DNA from: Allolobophora icterica
Lineage: Eukaryota; Annelida; Clitellata; Crassiclitellata; Lumbricidae
Reading direction: 5' to 3'
DNA length: 64,000 nt
NCBI GenBank assembly: GCA_963556255.1
Contig: OY744606.1
Location: 68,793,125 to 68,857,124 of the forward strand
Shown here piece by piece: positions 23,601 through 64,000 of this stretch. The notes below the pieces were generated by a model. That model had not been told where the DNA came from, did no database searches, and was given only the letters and a program-made list of their open reading frames with translations. The number at the start of each line of letters is the position of its first letter. Within the stretch, counting starts at the first letter, position 1. A program made the translations under genes and the position numbers.

Positions 23601-24821
23601 TACTCTAATCTCCACTATTTATTTATGTTTGTATCGATGTACATGTACTTGTGTGTATGTTAGAGTTTGGCACAATACACTAAATTAAAATCATATAAGG
23701 AACTGCACAAGTTAACAATAAATTTTTCATGATTTTTAAACCATGTTCGGGTGATTCTGCATTGTATTGCATAATTATATACGCAAAGTAAACACGTGCA
23801 TAGGCCTACAGTGCAGCTGGGAAGCACAGAATTGAACAGAATGGACCACCCGCCATTGATGTCCCCTAGATTTTAAAACAAGGACGCGCCAGTGCTGCTG
23901 CAGCGGCAGTTTGTATCAGTGTTACTGTTGCCTGGGTACTGCCTCGGATGTTGACAATACAGGTATGGTGCCGACATATTTATTGGCGTGTGGCTAATCG
24001 TTCGAATGCCTATAAATTCCGTGCCCACTGAAATTCTCGTCAGATTTTATAGCAACAACGTTTTTATCGTTACAGTTAGTCGAGATATTAATTCGAAATT
24101 AATTAGACCGCCTGATAATTACTATTATTAGTCGTTTACCATCTTTCATTAAATGCTGGAATTATTACAGAAGACTCGCAGATTATTAAATTGCTAAACG
24201 TTCGTCTTACAGGTTGGTTAGCTTATTTTTTGTGGGACTGTAGGTTGGTGAATAATGAGCGTTGATAGAGATTCTGATTATTCTGAAATAGATATAGTTT
24301 AGCCGTATACTATCAGAGAAACGAAGAGAAACGGAAAAACTGGCAGCTTTTCTATCACATTAGGCCTGACAATGTCTCTTGAAGCAGGGTTTCTAGGGCA
24401 ATAATTGTTACTTAGGCTACGCATCAAGTTGAGGGGTCAAAGTTAGTATAAGCTATTAGCTTTTCTTGGCGCCTGTTGCACAGTACTGGCTGATCCATGA
24501 CTGTAACTCTAATACTTGTTTTGTGAAACAAACAGACAAACTATTCAATTCAATTGAGTAAATTCAACCACAGTTTAACTACTTGCATGGTACTGCTTTA
24601 GTTGAATGATTTTCTATGCCTTACCAAGCCCTTTACATAAATTGTGTGAGGCGCTATATAACTGTAATGACAGGTTGTAGCAGAGACAGATGAACTGGGT
24701 GAGACAATCGTGGCAATTCGTTTCGGAGAATAGTACTGGAGGAAAGAATAGAAAGGCTTGAGAATATCTATAGGAAGACTGAGAATTCGGCTTCTGAACT
24801 GGATTTAGAAGAAGAAGATCA

Positions 24822-25091
24822 GCAGTCCCTTAAGCTAGCCCTGAGGCAGCCACGGGTATGAAGTGTTAGCGACTTCATTTTCTTAGCCTCGGCATATGAC
24901 GGTGGGTGGCTAGTCCTCTTCCTCGCCGTCTCATCTTCCCACCGATAGTGTACGGCCAGTGTGCTAATTATAGCTGAGTTGGCTAGGGGAAGCAGGTGGA
25001 GCAGAAATCTCGAGCCAAATTTTTGCCCTAACGGGGATTTGAAACCCCGACCTCACGATTGAGAGTCCAGCACGTTAACCACTACACTATG
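24822..25091 (-). repeat. tRNA-derived SINE family A, full-length copy
   Basis: On the minus strand the head reads TAGTGTAGTGGTTAACGTGC (A-box side) and GAGGTCGGGGTTTCAAATCC (B-box), followed by a body with CTAGCCAACTCAGCTATAAT and GCCGAGGCTAAGAAAATGAA, and a tail GTCGCTAACACTTCATACCC. Other copies are at 26696-26948 (plus), 57100-57290 (minus) and 59510-59777 (minus). It is a SINE and not a tRNA gene, because the tRNA-like part cannot form a full cloverleaf and the body is repeated elsewhere. Confidence 0.82.
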
Positions 25092-26257
25092 ATTCTGTCG
25101 AAAACCAAGACGAAAGACTATAATATAGGATGATACCGAAACAGTCGACGGAGGAAATCAGTCCAAGAACATATGAATGTTTAGTCGAGTTCTGAAGGTC
25201 GACACAGATTTCGCAGGTGCAAGGTTCAAAGGTTCAAAGAACCGACAACGGAAAAGACCCATCCGGCGAGACAGGTCCTTGTCCTCAGCAGGTAGTCAGA
25301 AAAAAGCAGTCAGAAAATAAGTAGTCAACCCACACAGTCTGTTAAATCGAAGATGTAAGCGCTGCGTAGGCCTATATAATGTATGTTTATATAATTATGT
25401 ACAAGATTGATGTTGCTGTCATGATCACATAGGAAGCCAATGAATACAGGACTGCATGTACAGCAGATGTATACGTCAAGCATATATATACATATATGTA
25501 CATATATTTGTGTGTATATATATATATATATGATAAATGTATGAATGCAACTGTAGTATCATTAATTTTACCCTGGATGATGGATGGATAGCTAGACGTC
25601 TCACAGCTTTCACGTTCAAACGACTATCACTGTTCAGTGTTCGACCATAAGCGATACCTCCTGAATTACGCACGTTTACCTATAAAGGATCTATACGGAA
25701 CGTTAGAACATGCATTTATGCTTAAAAAATATCGAACCAGTCATAGCTCCAACTTTTTAAAAGAAAAAAAATGAAAATAGAAGCAAACCATGGCCTAGAA
25801 TTGTGACTGTATGCCGTATATGTATCATGTATGCAGGTATCGGACTGTGTAATGTAAAGACTGCAATATGAAATATTCCTGTATAAGTTCAGCATAATAT
25901 ACAGACGATAGATATAATAGATTGGCGGACTAATATATATATAATATATATATTATATATATATATATAAAGTTGACCGATATAAAAGACTAATAATTTT
26001 TGGCTATGTGCTAAGGCCTAGTTTTAACCTCCTCTAACTTATCTAGAATTTTAATATTGCCATTAACAGACATTGCTTCTACATGAGTGCAAATTAGAAT
26101 TAAAATTGCTTGCGATAGACCTAGAAACATTGGCGCTATGAAAAGAGTTTGCTGTGCATGAGCTCCTGTAGCCTTACAGGCGTCAAGTAGTAAATGGAGA
26201 ACTTTGATGCTAGATGGATGTATTTTGGAAGCCTTAGAAAGGACTAATGGAAGAACT
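25092..26257. other. Intergenic DNA with AT dinucleotide tracts
   Basis: TA-rich runs occur at about 25480-25530 and 25935-25968. No supported gene. The minus-strand open frame 25476-25673 is not supported. Confidence 0.55.
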
Positions 26258-26485
26258 TAAAATTAGGAGTAGGACGAAAACTAAAGCAGGGATGAGGACT
26301 AAAACGGGGGGCTAAAGTTAGAATTAGGGTTAGGACTAAAGCGAGGATTAAGCTAGGATTAGGTCGAGGACTAAAGCGAGGAATAGAGTTAGGATCAGGA
26401 CGAAGATCAAAGCGAGGAATAAAGTCGGATTAGGACGAAGACTAAACGAGGACTAATGTTGAGACGAAAGACTGAAACGAGAAGT
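26258..26485. repeat. Degenerate minisatellite of GGACTAAAGCGAGGATTAGG units
   Basis: Roughly 18-24-bp units built on AGGACTAAAGCGAGGA and AGTTAGGATTAGGAC, strongly purine-biased on the plus strand. Confidence 0.8.
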
Positions 26486-26695
26486 GTCCAGAAGGCCTAT
26501 GATATTCTCAGCAGGAGAAAAATATCGAAGAAAGGGATTTTCATCAACACCCTCCTCAGCTGGTGTTTGCATGCATGAACAACTCGGCCTTGACTGATGC
26601 ACTCGATCTTTACCATTTCGTCAACCGCTCTCTTCAGGCCTCGTCTTCAACCACGTAGACATAGAACAGTATTGGCCTTTAGTGCATCGGTCACC

Positions 26696-26948
26696 AGGGG
26701 CGCACGGTAATATTGTGCTTAGCGTGCTGATCTGTTAACCAAGAGGTCGAGGGTTCAATGCTCGTCAGGACAGAATTTTGTTTCCAGATTTTGGCTCCTC
26801 TTGCGCCCCTAGGCAACTCAGCTGTGATAAGTATAGGGCCTACTGACATCAGTAGGGTATATCAGACGGCGAGAGAGGACTGGTCAACCACCCTTATAAG
26901 CCGAGGCCAAGCAAAAATTAATCGCTAAGCTGCATACCCATGATGCAT
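26696..26948 (+). repeat. tRNA-derived SINE family A, plus-strand copy
   Basis: The head has GTGCTTAGCGTGCTGATCTG and a B-box region GAGGTCGAGGGTTCAATGCT. The body has CTAGGCAACTCAGCTGTGAT and GACGGCGAGAGAGGACTGGT. The tail has GCCGAGGCCAAGCAAAAATT and CTAAGCTGCATACCCATGAT. It is in the same order as the minus-strand copy at 24822-25091. Confidence 0.8.
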
Positions 26949-26965
26949 CTCGGGTCTAGCCGAAA

Positions 26966-27199
26966 GGGAGGCATTTCTTCTTCTCCTTCTCCTTCTCCTC
27001 CTCCTCTTTGTCCTCCTCCTCCTCCTCTCCTCCTTCTCTCCTCCTCATTCTTCTTCTTCTTTCTCTTCTTCTTCTTTTTCTTCTTTCTCTTCTTCTTCTT
27101 TCTCTTCTTCTTCTTCTTCTTCTTCTTCTTCTTCTTCTTTCTCTTCCTCTTCTTCTTCTTCTTCTTCTTCTTCTTCTTCTTCTTCTTCTTCTTCATCTT
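26966..27199. repeat. (CTT)n/(CTC)n microsatellite grown from a SINE tail
   Basis: Pyrimidine-pure CTT and CTC triplets are followed by TTTTTATTATTATTAAAGCA and the minus-strand SINE tail TATATAGCGCCCCTTCAAGA. The second copy of the larger duplication has a shorter run at 27867-27952. Confidence 0.92.
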
Positions 27200-27543
27200 T
27201 TTATTATTATTAAAGCAGTTTTATATAGCGCCCCTTCAAGATTGCCTACTCACGAGCACCCCAGCCAACCACGGTCGAACAACGCAGTTTTGAGGACAGT
27301 AAGAAACAGGATAAAATGACCATGACCTTCTTCTTTCAGGCGGTATCATCTCTTGACCATTAGACGATAGACTGAAACTTATGAATAAATAAAGGAATGG
27401 AGAAGGGACAAGTACAGCCTTTATCTTTAGTCAGACAAGTAGAAGGTCAACTAAACAGATTGTCAGACTGGCAGCCAGATAGGCAGAAATACACAAGAAG
27501 GAAAGGAATAGAACAATTGAGTCGACAGCCATCCATACACAGA
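27186..27543. repeat. Segmental tandem duplication, left copy
   Basis: The sequence from the end of the CTT run, through the minus-strand SINE tail, to CATCCATACACAGA is repeated at 27943-28300 with an offset of 757 bp and no mismatch seen by eye. A hAT MITE lies between the two copies. Confidence 0.92.
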
Positions 27544-27573
27544 CAGACATTGAGAGAAAGGTAGGAAGACACA

Positions 27574-27778
27574 CACTGGCGGCGATCTTGTTTCACAGGT
27601 GGGGGGCACTGTTGAACTGATTTAGTGAAAAGAATTTTGAATTGATCTGCTCAAAAAAAGAGGTCAAAAAATTTGACGACCTTTTTTGGGGTTTCTTCAA
27701 AAAGTGGGGGACAGATGTATGATGTGTCCCCTCACTCTTAGAGGTGGGGGACTTCCCCCCCCATGATCGCCGCCCATG
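27574..27778 (+). mobile_element. hAT MITE family G, copy 3 (205 bp)
   Basis: The termini are CACTGGCGGCGATCTTG and CATGATCGCCGCCCATG. A perfect 8-bp target-site duplication AAGACACA sits at 27566-27573 and 27779-27786. The sequence is closely similar to copy 1 (shared TTTCACAGGTGGGGGG, CTGCTCAAAAAAAGAGGTCA and CTCTTAGAGGTGGGGG) but shorter. No coding capacity. Confidence 0.9.
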
Positions 27779-27942
27779 AAGACACACTTCAGCATAGACG
27801 CAATTAGAGAGACTGGCAGAGTGACTGATACGCAGTAATGCAATATAACTATAAGAACAGCTTTCTCTTCTTCTTCTTTCTCTTCTTCTTCTTCTTCTTT
27901 CTCTTCTTCTTCTTCTTCTTCTTCTTCTTCTTCTTCTTCTTC

Positions 27943-28300
27943 TTCTTCTTCATCTTTTTATTATTATTAAAGCAGTTTTATATAGCGCCCCTTCAAGATT
28001 GCCTACTCACGAGCACCCCAGCCAACCACGGTCGAACAACGCAGTTTTGAGGACAGTAAGAAACAGGATAAAATGACCATGACCTTCTTCTTTCAGGCGG
28101 TATCATCTCTTGACCATTAGACGATAGACTGAAACTTATGAATAAATAAAGGAATGGAGAAGGGACAAGTACAGCCTTTATCTTTAGTCAGACAAGTAGA
28201 AGGTCAACTAAACAGATTGTCAGACTGGCAGCCAGATAGGCAGAAATACACAAGAAGGAAAGGAATAGAACAATTGAGTCGACAGCCATCCATACACAGA
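27943..28300. repeat. Segmental tandem duplication, right copy
   Basis: This is the second copy of the block at 27186-27543, preceded by its own CTT run (27867-27952). After CATACACAGA the copies diverge (TACGGGCAGG here, CAGACATTGA in the left copy). Confidence 0.92.
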
Positions 28301-28910
28301 TACGGGCAGGAAGACACAATCACACATAGACAGAGGCACTTAGAAGACCCATACACCGTGTATGTATGGGCGAATAGACCTTATATCAGTTAAAGTCATC
28401 TCTGGTGGAAGTGCACGCAACGCTTCAGCGATCGGTGATGACGCATTCTCTAATTGTCCCGTCTAGGCTCTTCATCCACGTATTGCACAGGCCTTCACCC
28501 ACAGGCCTACCTAGACTGAATTTGCATATGTATATGGGCTACTAGCGGTCTTCACAAGATGCCCACCATAGCCCTGTAGTCAGACTATAAATCCAAACGT
28601 ATCCGATTGAGAAGAAACTTTACGCTTGAGCACCCGACGGGTCGGATGTCACTTCTGAGATGAACAGCGACGTCTAGCACAGGGTGAGGTTCCTTAGACA
28701 CACTGACTGCGTTCACGGCTCATCCTAAACAGAGTTTTGAAGCCAGGAATTCTATTTCAGGTTCAGAATCGGATCTGTCAGACTTCACGCCAAAAGAGTC
28801 GAGTGTTCTACTGGTTCAGATCTCTGCGCTGCGGAAGGATTCCGAAGGTGATTCGACTGTAGGAATTTCTGTTAGCAGTCGCCGGACGTTGCTACTCTCC
28901 AACGTGCGCG
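28301..28910 (+). promoter_or_regulatory. Upstream region and likely 5' UTR of the metalloprotease gene
   Basis: This 600-bp stretch before the signal-peptide exon is richer in CG dinucleotides (for example CGATTGAG, GTCGCCGGACGTTG and GTGCGCG) than the DNA to the left. No TATA box stands out within 100 bp of the ATG. An upstream untranslated exon cannot be excluded. Confidence 0.35.
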
Positions 28911-63345
<34,435 letters not shown>

Positions 63346-64000
63346 GTCAGTCGATCAACGGGTAGTGTTGACGACCTTAGCTTCGGCTCGTGTGCTTTTC
63401 GTGTATAGCCATAGGCTCACAGCCTCAGCTCTTGAAACCTGGTGACAAGGTTTATTGCCTCATTCAAGGAAATGACAAGTTTTATGTTCTAGATCTGCTC
63501 TATATCGTATTTCTAATTGCTCGCTCAATCACGCTACATGGTTTCTTCGAGTTGTTTGCAACTTCTGCCTTGACTACTTTGTCACGAGCTTTGGTGCCTA
63601 TTGACGATCTTTCTGATACAATACTCGTCAACAACCGCGCCAGAACACAAGTTGGCGATGTTGGACATTGACGGCGACATGTCGAATAGCAAAATTTCTT
63701 AAGATTGTTATTTGTATAAGAGCTCCAACAATGGCCTGAAAAGAAAATAATTTACGATTAATTTACGATTATGGCCCGTTATGCCGGCGGTTACTGTTAT
63801 CTCTTGTCTTCGCTTGAGTGCTTCTAATACACTTGAGGGACATTTAAAACTCCATTGCTTCTAAAACAGGCTTAGGCCTAATCAATGAATAAGATCGAAC
63901 ATAAATCATCAGCCGAAATAAATTAACTATGAACCATAGTGGGTCATTTCGATGGAACTAGTTAATTGCAACTGTTCGAAATTAAATGTTTATTGATAGG

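Overview
This is a eukaryotic, AT-rich, repeat-heavy genomic window, most likely from a marine invertebrate. The signs are spliced genes with GT-AG introns, very long microsatellites, tRNA-derived SINEs, a LINE relic, several non-autonomous DNA transposons and a dispersed TAGGCCTA palindrome. A mollusc is my best guess, because secreted M12B metalloproteases of the architecture seen here are expanded in molluscs. An echinoderm or another lophotrochozoan is not excluded. There are no bacterial-type operons, CRISPR arrays or rRNA genes.

Layout. (1) 1-1015: left flank with a 390-bp hAT-type element (350-739). (2) 1016-6177, plus strand: the last eight visible exons (428 codons, all phases agree) of a helical, charged protein that I do not recognise, followed by polyadenylation signals at 6480-6502. 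(3) 6.2-28.9 kb: intergenic DNA with no convincing gene. It holds a TA-flanked element with 35-bp perfect terminal inverted repeats, three copies of a hAT MITE family with GGCGGCGATC termini, one hAT element nested in another, a long inverted repeat, minisatellites, SINEs and a 757-bp-offset tandem duplication. (4) 28911-63345, plus strand: a secreted M12B (reprolysin/ADAM-type) zinc metalloprotease gene in 13 exons that runs off the right edge. It has a signal-peptide exon, a 21.6-kb first intron, prodomain exons, an extreme polybasic furin-type stretch, the catalytic domain with HELGHNLGAGHD, a Met-turn and the start of an ADAMTS-type cysteine-rich domain. Its introns carry a decayed LINE, more hAT elements, SINEs and huge (CAT)n, (TA)n and (ATT)n arrays.

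The two genes show no sign of acting together; they are neighbours on the same strand. The best observations are: the catalytic-domain exon and its flank duplicated in tandem at essentially 100 percent identity (54819-55454); the set of hAT insertions, most with recognisable 8-bp target-site duplications, including a nested pair and insertions into tandem arrays; several SINE families whose tails appear to have seeded microsatellites; and a possible single-exon 86-codon gene with a TATA box inside the giant intron. No wholly new biological system is evident. The mobile-element families and the recent exon duplication are the parts most worth following up.
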